Assembly (NCBI RefSeq): GCF_000230995.2
Contig: NC_019973.1
Span: 2,494,001 to 2,558,000, forward strand
DNA from: Mesorhizobium australicum WSM2073
Lineage (GTDB): Bacteria; Pseudomonadota; Alphaproteobacteria; Rhizobiales; Rhizobiaceae
DNA: 64,000 nt
Reading direction: 5' to 3'
The position numbers were made by a program, and so were the translations under genes. Below the pieces are notes generated by a model. That model searched no databases and was not told the DNA's origin. It was given only the letters and a program-made list of their open reading frames with translations. Positions 46,511 to 54,635 of this stretch are shown one piece after another (the stretch's first letter is position 1; each line of letters opens with the position of its first letter).

Positions 46511-47802
46511 TATTTGGCGGCGCGCTCCAGGATCGAGGTGGCGTCGGCCTGCGCCGTCGTCTGCGCATCCTTGGCCGAGACCTGGCCATACTGCAACGCC
46601 TCGAGTGTCTGCTGCAGGGATTCTGAAAATTCCTGGCCGCCCGGCACCACCGGGAAGGGTTTTGCATCGGCGAGCACGCTGACATAACCGGAGAGGAACT
46701 CCGAGCCGAGCTTGTCCTTCTGCGCCTCGATGTCGGAGGTGCGCGAGGGCAGAATGCCCATGGACATCAAGATGCCGGACATCGCCGAGGCGCCGTCCTT
46801 GCCAGACTTCGGATTGTTCAACCAGGCGAGAAAGTCCCACGCCGCCTTCTGCTCGACAGCATCTGCATTGGCGTTGACAACGGTCATCCAGGAATAGGAG
46901 ATCGAATGCGGCTTGTCGCCGCTCGGGCCCACGGGGATCGGCGCGGTGGCAATGTCAGCGAACTTGTCGCCCATGCCGGTCTTCAGCGCGCTCTCCCACC
47001 AGTTGGCCATGATGATCATGCCGGTCTTGCCGGAGACGAAATTATCCAGGAAGGGGCCGGTGGTGTTGGCGTCGGCCGTGGCCATCGCCGGCACGCTGAC
47101 GCCGGACTTGATCAAGTCCTCGTAGAGCTGAAAAGTCTCGGCGGCTTGCGGGCTGTCCAGCACCGGTTTCCCATCCTTGACCAGTTCGCCGCCATTGGAG
47201 ACCAGCAGCGAGGCGAAGGGATGGACGACGCCGGCCGCCCAGGAATTGATCATGCCGAAACCTTGCTGGCCGGCATCCTTGTTGGTCAGCTTCTTGGCCG
47301 CATCCTTGAGCTGGTCCCATGTCTTGGGTGCTGCCGCGATGCCGGCCTGCTTAAACAGCGCCTTGTTGTAATTCAGCGCGTAGACGTCGATCTCGTTGGG
47401 GATGCCATAGAGCTTGCCGCCGACCGATGCCGCACTGGCAATGCCGGCCGGCCATGAGGCCTTAACCTCGCTGGCCATCGCATCGGGAGCAGGCGCGACA
47501 AGCTTGTCGCGCGCGAGTTCGGGCAGCCACAGATCGTAAATGCCGCCGATCGTTGGACCATCCGCGCCGCCGCCCTGCGAGCGCAGCGTGGTCAGCAAAT
47601 CGCCGAACGGAACGGCGCGCACGCTGACGCTGACGTCAGGATTTGCCTTCGCATAATCCTTCGCGGCTGCCTCCAGCAAGGCGACCGTCTCTGGCGACCA
47701 ATGCGTTAGGTAGGAGATGTTGACCGACTGCGCCCAGGCAGTCGCGGACAGCATGGTCAGGCTCGCGACAAGTGCCAGTTTCGAAGTCCAGGCAAACGAC
47801 AT
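46510..47802 (-). CDS. Sugar ABC transporter, periplasmic binding protein
   Basis: This protein of about 430 aa is a CUT1-family extracellular solute-binding protein. It has a signal peptide (LALVASLTMLSATAWA) and the class 1 motif region near GKLYGIPNEIDVYALNYNKALF. Three starts are in frame (47817 TTG, 47808 ATG, 47802 ATG). Only 47802 has the GAGGAGG ribosome-binding site at a normal 6-nt distance, so I chose it. It is divergent from a second sugar-binding protein gene at 48124. Confidence 0.92.
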   Translation of the reverse strand: MSFAWTSKLALVASLTMLSATAWAQSVNISYLTHWSPETVALLEAAAKDYAKANPDVSVSVRAVPFGDLLTTLRSQGGGADGPTIGGIYDLWLPELARDKLVAPAPDAMASEVKASWPAGIASAASVGGKLYGIPNEIDVYALNYNKALFKQAGIAAAPKTWDQLKDAAKKLTNKDAGQQGFGMINSWAAGVVHPFASLLVSNGGELVKDGKPVLDSPQAAETFQLYEDLIKSGVSVPAMATADANTTGPFLDNFVSGKTGMIIMANWWESALKTGMGDKFADIATAPIPVGPSGDKPHSISYSWMTVVNANADAVEQKAAWDFLAWLNNPKSGKDGASAMSGILMSMGILPSRTSDIEAQKDKLGSEFLSGYVSVLADAKPFPVVPGGQEFSESLQQTLEALQYGQVSAKDAQTTAQADATSILERAAK

Positions 47803-48123
47803 CCTCATCCTCCTCAAGGCCCACCGATCACGATGACGTTATGACAAGTTAAGGTGACGGCGCAAGGGCTTGCTGGTGAAAAAGCGGCAAGCCGGATTGC
47901 CGCATTTTAGTTGCACTGCCTTTTCGTCACGATATTTTCCCATGTAAACAACGCACTAACCGGTGTCGCGGATGAGTCAGCCGCGCCATCTTCGTATCCA
48001 GGGCGCACCAGACCTCTTGCGAACGCCGCTATGTCATTATAATGACTTTCCCGAGCCAATGACTCTCTCGTGACATAGAAACGCCGCGAGACGCCAAAGA
48101 AAGAGAACAATGGGAGACTGGCA
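47803..48123. promoter_or_regulatory. Divergent promoter region of the two sugar ABC operons
   Basis: This 321-bp space contains both promoters. Its clearest element is the perfect palindrome at 48033-48046. Other partial ATGAC/GTGAC elements lie near 47830-47855 and 48058-48075. No gene is supported here; a 74-codon open frame on the minus strand lacks a start signal. Confidence 0.6.
48033..48046. promoter_or_regulatory. Perfect 14-bp palindrome, candidate GntR operator
   Basis: GTCATTATAATGAC is its own reverse complement. It lies 78 bp before the binding-protein ATG at 48124 and about 230 bp from the divergent operon. The GntR/HutC regulator encoded at 52838 in the same operon is the natural candidate to bind it. 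That link is inference. Confidence 0.55.
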
Positions 48124-49395
48124 ATGAGCATGCTTTCAATTCACCGACGCGCCGCGCTTGGACTGATCGGCGGCCTTGCCGCCGCCGGCGCCGGCATCTT
48201 CACGACCCTCCCGGCAAAGGCCGATAGCACGGTGACGCTGTGGAGCTGGCGCACCGAGGACGAGGCCGCGATGCGCCGCATTTTCGATGCCTTCGAGGCC
48301 AAGAACCCTGGCATCACGGTCAACATCCAGTTCACGCCTGATGCCGACTACCAGAACCGGCTGAGCACGGCGCTGCGCGGCGGCCGCGGGCCTGACATCG
48401 CCCAGCTCAAGGCCTATGGCGAATTGCAGCCCTTCGTCGATGCCGGCTATCTCGACGTCCTCGACGACAGCGTGCCCGATTTGAAGAACATGCCGGACGC
48501 GGCCCTTGGCGGCGCCCGTGGCCGCGCCGACGGCAAGCTCTACGGCGTACCCTATTCGGTGCCGATGATGGGCGTCTTCTACAACCAAGACATCTTTGCC
48601 GCCCAAGGGATCGAAATCCCCAAAACCTACAAGGATTTCGCCGCCGCCTGCGAGAAGCTAAAGGCGGCCGGCATCACCCCGATCGCCACCGGCGGCGCCA
48701 ACGGCTCCGCCTGGGAGCTGGAGATCGGCGTCGGTGTGGTCGGCCCGACCGTCTACGGCCCGGGCTTCTACGACGAGATGATGGCCGGTAAGGCCACCTT
48801 CGAGGACCCGCGCTATGTCGCGGCGCTGAAGCGCTTCGCTGAGCTGAAACCCTATTTCCCCGATGGCTTCGCCGGCATCGACTACACCACTGCCACGCAG
48901 CAGTTTATCGGCGGCAAGGCGGCGATGTTCCTCGGCGGTTCGTTCGAGAACGGCAGCTTCAAGGCGCAGAATCCCAAGCTGAAATTCTCGATCTTCCCGT
49001 TCCCTGCCGACGATGCCGGGGCAAAACTCTACACCTCGGCCTTCTCCGACGGCTCCTATGGCCTTGTCTCCGAAAGCGCCAACAAGGAAGCTGCTCTCAA
49101 GGTTCTGGACTTCATGGCCTCGGCCGAATTCGCGCAGATGTTCGCCGACGAACTCGGCTGGCCGCCGGCCCGCACGGATGTGACCGTGAAGGACCCAGTG
49201 TTGGCCGAGATGATGGCGATGTCGAAGAACTCAACGCCCTACCTGACGCTGGTCGGTTTCCGCTGGCAGTCGCCGACCGCCTCTTCCGTCTTGCAGTCCG
49301 AGATCATCGACATGGTCGAAGGCAACATCACGCCGGAGAAGCTGGCGGCCGATATGCAGGCCGCCGTCGCCACCTGGTTCAAGCCGAAGCAGTAA
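48124..49395 (+). CDS. Sugar ABC transporter, periplasmic binding protein
   Basis: This 423-aa extracellular solute-binding protein has a leader with an RR pair (IHRRAALGLIGGLAAAGAG), possibly Tat-dependent. The CUT1 features (RGGRGPDIAQLKAYGEL, GKLYGVPYSVPMMGVFYNQ) are present. It is the first gene of a plus-strand operon with two permeases, a PIG-L deacetylase, a ROK kinase, a GntR regulator and a SIS protein. The context suggests an amino-sugar or N-acetylated sugar as ligand. Confidence 0.93.
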   Translation: MSMLSIHRRAALGLIGGLAAAGAGIFTTLPAKADSTVTLWSWRTEDEAAMRRIFDAFEAKNPGITVNIQFTPDADYQNRLSTALRGGRGPDIAQLKAYGELQPFVDAGYLDVLDDSVPDLKNMPDAALGGARGRADGKLYGVPYSVPMMGVFYNQDIFAAQGIEIPKTYKDFAAACEKLKAAGITPIATGGANGSAWELEIGVGVVGPTVYGPGFYDEMMAGKATFEDPRYVAALKRFAELKPYFPDGFAGIDYTTATQQFIGGKAAMFLGGSFENGSFKAQNPKLKFSIFPFPADDAGAKLYTSAFSDGSYGLVSESANKEAALKVLDFMASAEFAQMFADELGWPPARTDVTVKDPVLAEMMAMSKNSTPYLTLVGFRWQSPTASSVLQSEIIDMVEGNITPEKLAADMQAAVATWFKPKQ

Positions 49396-49445
49396 GGAGC
49401 CGGGGCGGTCGCACAGCGGCCGGCCCCTACCGGACAGAACAACGT

Positions 49446-50378
49446 ATGACCATCCTCCGCCGCAAAAGCAGCCTTGGCCGCACGCAAGAGCGCATGGCCG
49501 TGCTTTTCATCCTGCCGGCGCTGGCGGTCTATGCGCTGTTCGTCCTCTATCCCCTAGCAATGTCGCTGTGGGGCAGCTTCTTCCTCTGGAAGGGGCTGCG
49601 CACGGTCGAGTTCGCCGGCCTGTCCAATTTTTCGCGGCTGTTCGTTTTTCCAAGCGGCGCGCGGGTCTACGGGGCGCTGTGGCACAACACCGCCTGGTTC
49701 TTCGGCATCATGGTCTTCCAGAACGGCATCGGGCTCTTGTTCGCCTGGCTGCTGTTCCTGCGCGACAAGGGCGCCGCCTTCTTCCAGTCGGTCTTCTTCT
49801 TCCCGGCGGTGCTGAGCCCGGTCATCGTCGGCGCACTGTGGCGTCTGCTCCTCGCGCCGGGTGGCGTCGTCGAATGGGCGCTGAATGGGCTTGGTCTGCA
49901 CCAGGGCAGCCTCACGGTACTCGGCAACAGCCACACGGCGCTCGGGATGCTGATCGCCGTCGACACCTGGAACTGGATGGGCCTGCCGGTGCTCATCTAC
50001 ACGGCCGGTCTCAGGCAGATTTCCAGCCAGATCTTCGAGGCGGCGAAGCTCGACGGCGCTAGCAATGCGCGCATGCTGTTCTCGATCGCGCTGCCGCTGC
50101 TGATGCCAGCGCTCGGCACGCTGACGACCTTGTCGTTCATCAACACCTTCAACCAGTTCGACATGGTCTATGTGATGCAGGGCGTGCAGGGCAATCCGAG
50201 CTATTCGACCGACACGCTGGTGACCTATTTCTACCGGCTGGCCTTCGGCGCGGAAGGCGCCGTGGGCATCACCGATATTGGCTTGGCACTGGCGCTGGGC
50301 ACCATGCTGTTCCTGATCCTCAGCACCGGCACGCTTATGATGCTGCGCTTCTTTGACCGCCGCACGGTGCAGCTATGA
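49446..50378 (+). CDS. Sugar ABC transporter permease (MalF type)
   Basis: This 310-aa permease has six membrane helices and the EAA loop QIFEAAKLDGASNARMLFSI. It overlaps the next permease by 4 bp. With the following gene it forms the channel for the ligand of the binding protein at 48124. No ATPase gene is present in this operon. Confidence 0.93.
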   Translation: MTILRRKSSLGRTQERMAVLFILPALAVYALFVLYPLAMSLWGSFFLWKGLRTVEFAGLSNFSRLFVFPSGARVYGALWHNTAWFFGIMVFQNGIGLLFAWLLFLRDKGAAFFQSVFFFPAVLSPVIVGALWRLLLAPGGVVEWALNGLGLHQGSLTVLGNSHTALGMLIAVDTWNWMGLPVLIYTAGLRQISSQIFEAAKLDGASNARMLFSIALPLLMPALGTLTTLSFINTFNQFDMVYVMQGVQGNPSYSTDTLVTYFYRLAFGAEGAVGITDIGLALALGTMLFLILSTGTLMMLRFFDRRTVQL

Positions 50379-51232
50379 GCGCGCTGGTCATTTCACGTCG
50401 GCCAGTCCTCTCGCGGCAGGTTGCGCGGTTGCCGGGCTGGACCGTGCTGGTCGTGTGGACGGCGGCCGTGTTGCTGCCGCTCTACATCCTCGTCGTCTCC
50501 TGCTTCAAGACCACGGCCGAGATCTACGACAATCGGCTCGGACTGCCGAAGAGCTGGGCCTTCGACAATTTCGTCAACGCCTGGACGCGGGCCAATCTCG
50601 GCCAGAATTTCGTCAACAGCCTGATCGTTACCGGCGGCGCGGTCATCCTCACCATTGTCGTCTCGGCGATGGCCGCCTATCCGCTCAGCCGCTACAAGCT
50701 CGGCTGGAATGCCGTCATGCTCGGCCTGTTCCTGTCGGGCATCATGCTGCCGATCCGGCTCGCCTCGGTCGAGCTGTTCACGCTGATGCGCAATCTCGGT
50801 CTGCTCGATTCTCTGACCGGGCTGATTCTCGTCTATTCGGCGATCCGCATTCCCTTCGCCGTCTTCATCTTCGCCAATTTCATGCGCGTGCTGCCCTCTG
50901 AACTCGACGAGGCGGCCCGCATGGATGGCGCCGGCGAGGTCCGCATCCTGTTCCAGGTCATCCTGCCGATGGTGAAGCCCGCCGTTTCGATCGTCGCCAT
51001 CTTCACCGCGATTGCCGTGTGGAACGACTTCTTCTTCCCGCTAATCTTCATCTTCGACGACCGCTACAAAACCGTGCCGCTGGCGATAAGCGTTTTCGTC
51101 GGCCAGTTCCGCACCGATTGGGGCCTGGTCTTCGCCTCGCTGGCGATCTCCATGGCCCCAATTTTGATCATGTATTGTCTGCTCGCCCGCCAGATTCGCG
51201 AAGGCGTCGGCGCCGGGGGAGGCATGAAATGA
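50375..51232 (+). CDS. Sugar ABC transporter permease (MalG type)
   Basis: This 285-aa permease has six membrane helices and the EAA loop ELDEAARMDGAGEVRILFQV. Its start overlaps the preceding permease, and its stop overlaps the start of the deacetylase gene (ATGA), so uptake and first processing are translationally coupled. Confidence 0.93.
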   Translation: MSALVISRRPVLSRQVARLPGWTVLVVWTAAVLLPLYILVVSCFKTTAEIYDNRLGLPKSWAFDNFVNAWTRANLGQNFVNSLIVTGGAVILTIVVSAMAAYPLSRYKLGWNAVMLGLFLSGIMLPIRLASVELFTLMRNLGLLDSLTGLILVYSAIRIPFAVFIFANFMRVLPSELDEAARMDGAGEVRILFQVILPMVKPAVSIVAIFTAIAVWNDFFFPLIFIFDDRYKTVPLAISVFVGQFRTDWGLVFASLAISMAPILIMYCLLARQIREGVGAGGGMK

Positions 51233-51969
51233 TCGAGGACAGGATTTACGCCGCTAACTCCATGCTCGTGGTCGGCGCGCACGCCTTCGATGCCGAGGTG
51301 ATCGCCGGTCCGCTAGCGGCGGCCGCCGTCAAGCGCGGTGCTTCGGTGACCTTCCTGCATCTGACCATGGGCGAACAGGGTCATCCTTGCCTCATCCCCG
51401 AGCACTATTGCGCTCAGAAGGAAGAGGAGGCGGGCAGGGCGGCGGCACGACTTGGGGTCAAGGTGCGCAGCCTTGGCCTTCGCGACGCCTTCCTGCCTTC
51501 AGACGACCAGACGGCGCTTGAGGTGTGCGACGTCATTCGCGAGCTGAAACCTGAGATCGTCATCACCCATTGGCACGGCAGCTGGCACAAGGATCATCGC
51601 GCCGCCGCGCATCTGACGCAGACCGGCATCTTTTTCGCAGCGCTGCCGACTGTCGCGAGTGATCATGCGGCGCATACGCCGCAATTGCTCTTGTTCGGCG
51701 AGAACTGGGAGGACGATGACAGCTTCCGGCCCGAGCATCTGGTCGATGTCAGCGACGGCTTCGAGGCCTGGAGCGAGGCGGTCAAGGAGTACGAGCTGGC
51801 ACGCGGCCTGAGCAGCTTTCCCTATGTCGACTATTACAGCGCGCTCTATCGGCTGCGCGGTTGTCTGCGTGGGACACGCCATGCGCAGGCGTTCGCGGCG
51901 GCATCGCATTCGTGGAATGCCGGCATCGGCTTGTTCGCGCCGCCAGCCAGCGGAGGGCGCGGCCGATGA
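51229..51969 (+). CDS. PIG-L/LmbE-family deacetylase with altered active-site motif
   Basis: This 246-aa protein has the LmbE fold. The family's AHPDDxE motif reads AHAFDAE (residues 17-23): the zinc ligands His18 and Asp21 and the glutamate are kept, but the catalytic-base aspartate is Phe20. The second metal region, HWHGSWHKDHRAA (His114-Ala126), is present with His123. Such enzymes remove acetyl groups from N-acetylglucosamine derivatives. With Phe20 the chemistry may be changed or lost. It is coupled to the permease upstream and to the ROK kinase downstream by ATGA overlaps. Confidence 0.85.
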   Translation: MIEDRIYAANSMLVVGAHAFDAEVIAGPLAAAAVKRGASVTFLHLTMGEQGHPCLIPEHYCAQKEEEAGRAAARLGVKVRSLGLRDAFLPSDDQTALEVCDVIRELKPEIVITHWHGSWHKDHRAAAHLTQTGIFFAALPTVASDHAAHTPQLLLFGENWEDDDSFRPEHLVDVSDGFEAWSEAVKEYELARGLSSFPYVDYYSALYRLRGCLRGTRHAQAFAAASHSWNAGIGLFAPPASGGRGR

Positions 51970-52841
51970 GGCGCGTGCTGGCCATCGACCTCGGCGGCAC
52001 CAATCTGCGGGCCGCCATCCATACCGGCGACATCAGCGCATTGAGGGTGCTTAGCCGTGAGCCGGCGCCGCCAAGTCTGGATGCCTTCGTTGCTCGCATC
52101 CACGCGTTGTGCGCCGACACCGGATCGGTCGAGGCGCTCGGCATTGCCGTGCCGGGCCTCGCCGAGGGCTCGGTTTGCCGCTGGATTCCGAACCTGCCCT
52201 TTCTCGACGGCGTCGACCTCCAGACCTTGTTCCCGAAGCTGCGCATTGGGCTTGGCAATGATGCGCAGATCGCGCTGCTGGCGGAAGCCGTCGAAGGCAG
52301 CGCCAAGGCCATGTCGGACGCGATCCTGCTGGCTATTGGTACCGGCATCGGTTCGGCGGTGCTTGCCAATGGCCGTATCGTTGCCGGCGCGCATGCCGGC
52401 GCCTGCTCGTTCGGTTGGGCCTGCGCTGACATCAAAGACCATGGCGGCGAGCGCAGTGGCTGGCTGGAGCGCGTCGCCTCCGGCCGCGCGCTCGACGCGC
52501 TTGCCGGCCAGATCGGGCTGGCCAACGGGCGCCAGCTGATTGCCGCTGCCCAGGCAGGCGAACTGGCGGCGCGGACCCTGCTTGAAGTGCCGGCGCGCCA
52601 GCTCGGCACCGCGCTTGCCGGTGCCGTGGCGCTGCTTGATCCGCAGGCGGTGCTGATATCGGGCGGACTGGCGGAAGCGCTCAACGTGATGCGGCCGCCG
52701 CTGCTCGCGTCCCTGCGTCGCCAGTTGCCGTCGCATCTGCGCGGCATCGCGATCGAGCCTGGCCAGTTCGGCTCGGATGCCGGCCTTGTCGGCGCGGCGC
52801 TCGCCGGCGGTTTGGGGGAAAGGTGGAGGCAGGTGCGATGA
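51966..52841 (+). CDS. ROK-family sugar kinase
   Basis: This 291-aa protein opens with the ATP-binding AIDLGGTNLRAAI and has the second phosphate loop AIGTGIGSAVLANG. The zinc motif CxCGxxGCxE typical of ROK kinases is absent; the region reads DHGGERSGWLE. It probably phosphorylates an imported (amino)sugar, with N-acetylglucosamine-like sugars plausible from context. Start and stop overlap both neighbours by 4 bp. Confidence 0.87.
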   Translation: MRRVLAIDLGGTNLRAAIHTGDISALRVLSREPAPPSLDAFVARIHALCADTGSVEALGIAVPGLAEGSVCRWIPNLPFLDGVDLQTLFPKLRIGLGNDAQIALLAEAVEGSAKAMSDAILLAIGTGIGSAVLANGRIVAGAHAGACSFGWACADIKDHGGERSGWLERVASGRALDALAGQIGLANGRQLIAAAQAGELAARTLLEVPARQLGTALAGAVALLDPQAVLISGGLAEALNVMRPPLLASLRRQLPSHLRGIAIEPGQFGSDAGLVGAALAGGLGERWRQVR

Positions 52842-53608
52842 GCGAAGCGAGCTTTCAGCAACCGGATCGCAGAAAGCCGGAGCCGCTCTGGTACCAGGTC
52901 GAGGAAGCGATCCGCGCCATTGTCACGAGCGGCGAATGGGCGACGGGCGACCAGATCCCGGCCGAGGACAGGCTCTGCGCGCTGTTTGGCGTCAGCCGCA
53001 TCACACTGCGTCACGCTCTGCGCAATCTGGAGGAAGGTGGGCTGCTCCGACGCGAACACGGCCGTGGCACCTTCGTTCGATCCACCACGCTCGTTGCCGG
53101 CACGCGCGCGTTGACCAGCTTCACCCAGGAAATGCGCAATATGGGCGTGGTCGCCGGCTCGCGCCTGCTCGACTGCAGCCTGACGACGGCCAATGCCGCC
53201 GCTGCCGGCGCATTGGAGATCGAGGAGGGTGACCCCGTGGTGCGCATTCGCAGGCTTAGACTCGGCAACAGCGAACCGATCGGCATCCAGACAGCACAGC
53301 TGACGGCCGCGCGCGTGCCGGGCTTCCTCGATGCCGGCCTGCTGCAGGGATCGCTCTATGAGGCGCTGGAGCGCCATTACGGCATCGTGCCGGTGGCAGC
53401 ACGCGAAATCTATCGCGTAGGCGCGGTAGGCGCGGGCGATGCCGAGTTGCTTGACCTGCCCGCAGGCAGTCCCGCTTTCGTCGTCGAGCGCATCACCACG
53501 GATGAGCGCGGCTCGTTCGAATTCACTGTCTCGATCATGCGGGGCGACCGCTACGAAATCCGCTCGACGCTGCGCGCCGGGCGTGTCCCGTCAACCTCAA
53601 GAAGTTGA
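52838..53608 (+). CDS. GntR/HutC-family regulator
   Basis: This 256-aa regulator has an N-terminal winged helix (PLWYQVEEAIRAIV...FGVSRITLRHALRNLEEGGLL) and a C-terminal UTRA effector domain with the typical VVRIRRLRL and SLYEALERHYG segments. HutC-type regulators often sense phosphorylated sugars such as GlcN-6-P. It is encoded within the operon it likely controls, with a 4-bp overlap to the ROK gene. The palindrome at 48033-48046 is a candidate operator. Confidence 0.92.
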   Translation: MSEASFQQPDRRKPEPLWYQVEEAIRAIVTSGEWATGDQIPAEDRLCALFGVSRITLRHALRNLEEGGLLRREHGRGTFVRSTTLVAGTRALTSFTQEMRNMGVVAGSRLLDCSLTTANAAAAGALEIEEGDPVVRIRRLRLGNSEPIGIQTAQLTAARVPGFLDAGLLQGSLYEALERHYGIVPVAAREIYRVGAVGAGDAELLDLPAGSPAFVVERITTDERGSFEFTVSIMRGDRYEIRSTLRAGRVPSTSRS

Positions 53609-53644
53609 TCCATCCCAAGCCGACACTTAAACAGGAGTACCCAC

Positions 53645-54436
53645 GTGTCCGATCTCTACATTCATCGTCTCACCGCGCTCATCGACCAGGCGGCAAAAGC
53701 CAATGAGGAGGCCTTCGGCGAGGTCGCCAGCCGCTTCGCCGATTCGCTCCAAGGCGGCGGGCTGGTGCATCTCTATGGTTCTGGCCATTCGGTGCTGCCG
53801 GTGCAAGAAGTGTTTCCGCGCTACGGCAGCTATGTCGGCTTCAACCCGCTGACCGACCCAAGGGTAATGTGGCACAATGTGCTCGGCGCCGGCGGCGTGC
53901 GCGAGCTGTTGTGGCTGGAGCGGACCGAGAAATACGCCGAGAAATTCCTCGACCACCAGCCGCTGAACAAGGGTGACTCGATCATCATCTTCGGCCACAG
54001 CGGCCGTAACTCGTCGGGCATCGATACCGCGCTCTACGCGAGGAAGCGCGGCATCTTCGTCGTCGCGGTGACCAGCAAAAACAATCTCGACAAGCCGGCG
54101 ACGCATTCGTCGGGCAAGCGCCTGGCCGATGTGGCTGACCTCGTCATCGACACCTGCTCCCCGATCGAGGATGCGATCGTGCCGGTCGAGGGCTGGAGCC
54201 GTCCGGTGTCGGGCTCGTCGACGGTGCTTGCCATGATCCTGGCGCATGAGCTGATCGCCCGCACGGCCGAGCAGCTCGCCAAGCGCGGCATCGAACTCCC
54301 GGTCTTCGCCTCGCCGACCATCGCTGGCGTGACGCTGCACGACACCGACGTCATTTACGGCGTCTACCGGGAGCGCATGCTGGAAGCGCAGAAGAAGCAC
54401 CTGCCAACCTTCCAGGCGACGATGCGCGGCGAGTGA
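53645..54436 (+). CDS. SIS-domain sugar-phosphate-binding protein
   Basis: This 263-aa protein contains a SIS domain: GLVHLYGSGHSVLPVQEVFPR binds the sugar phosphate and SIIIFGHSGRNSSGIDTAL gives the second loop. Relatives are isomerases, deaminases or MurQ-type etherases. It starts with GTG at 53645 behind AGGAG. It is the last gene of the amino-sugar operon, so isomerisation or deamination of the kinase product is likely. I cannot decide which. Confidence 0.88.
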   Translation: MSDLYIHRLTALIDQAAKANEEAFGEVASRFADSLQGGGLVHLYGSGHSVLPVQEVFPRYGSYVGFNPLTDPRVMWHNVLGAGGVRELLWLERTEKYAEKFLDHQPLNKGDSIIIFGHSGRNSSGIDTALYARKRGIFVVAVTSKNNLDKPATHSSGKRLADVADLVIDTCSPIEDAIVPVEGWSRPVSGSSTVLAMILAHELIARTAEQLAKRGIELPVFASPTIAGVTLHDTDVIYGVYRERMLEAQKKHLPTFQATMRGE

Positions 54437-54481
54437 TGTTTGGGATCGAGAGGAGCCACGCGCGCTTCTCGATCCTGATTG

Positions 54482-54630
54482 CTACCGTCCGAGCAGATTG
54501 CGCTCGACGGTTCTCAGATGCGCCAGCATGGCCTGGCTGGCGCATTCGGAATCGCACCGCAAAAGCGCATTCAGAACAATCTGATGTTCGTTGCAATGGA
54601 TGCTGCGGCGCTCTTCGGGAAAAGGAGCGC
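54482..54630 (-). pseudogene. C-terminal stub of an FCD-type GntR regulator
   Basis: About 45 residues before the stop at 54482 read as the last helices of an FCD domain (NEHQIVLNALLRCDSE, MLAHLRTVERNLLGR). Upstream of about 54630 the homology stops and the serine recombinase gene begins. The rest of the regulator is not in the window, so it was truncated, probably by the recombinase-bearing element. Confidence 0.7.
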
Positions 54631-54635
54631 TTCTT

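Noticed and set aside
47907..48131. A 74-codon minus-strand gene in the divergent sugar promoter region
   Set aside because: No ribosome-binding site or domain, and it covers the palindrome and promoter of the adjacent operon.
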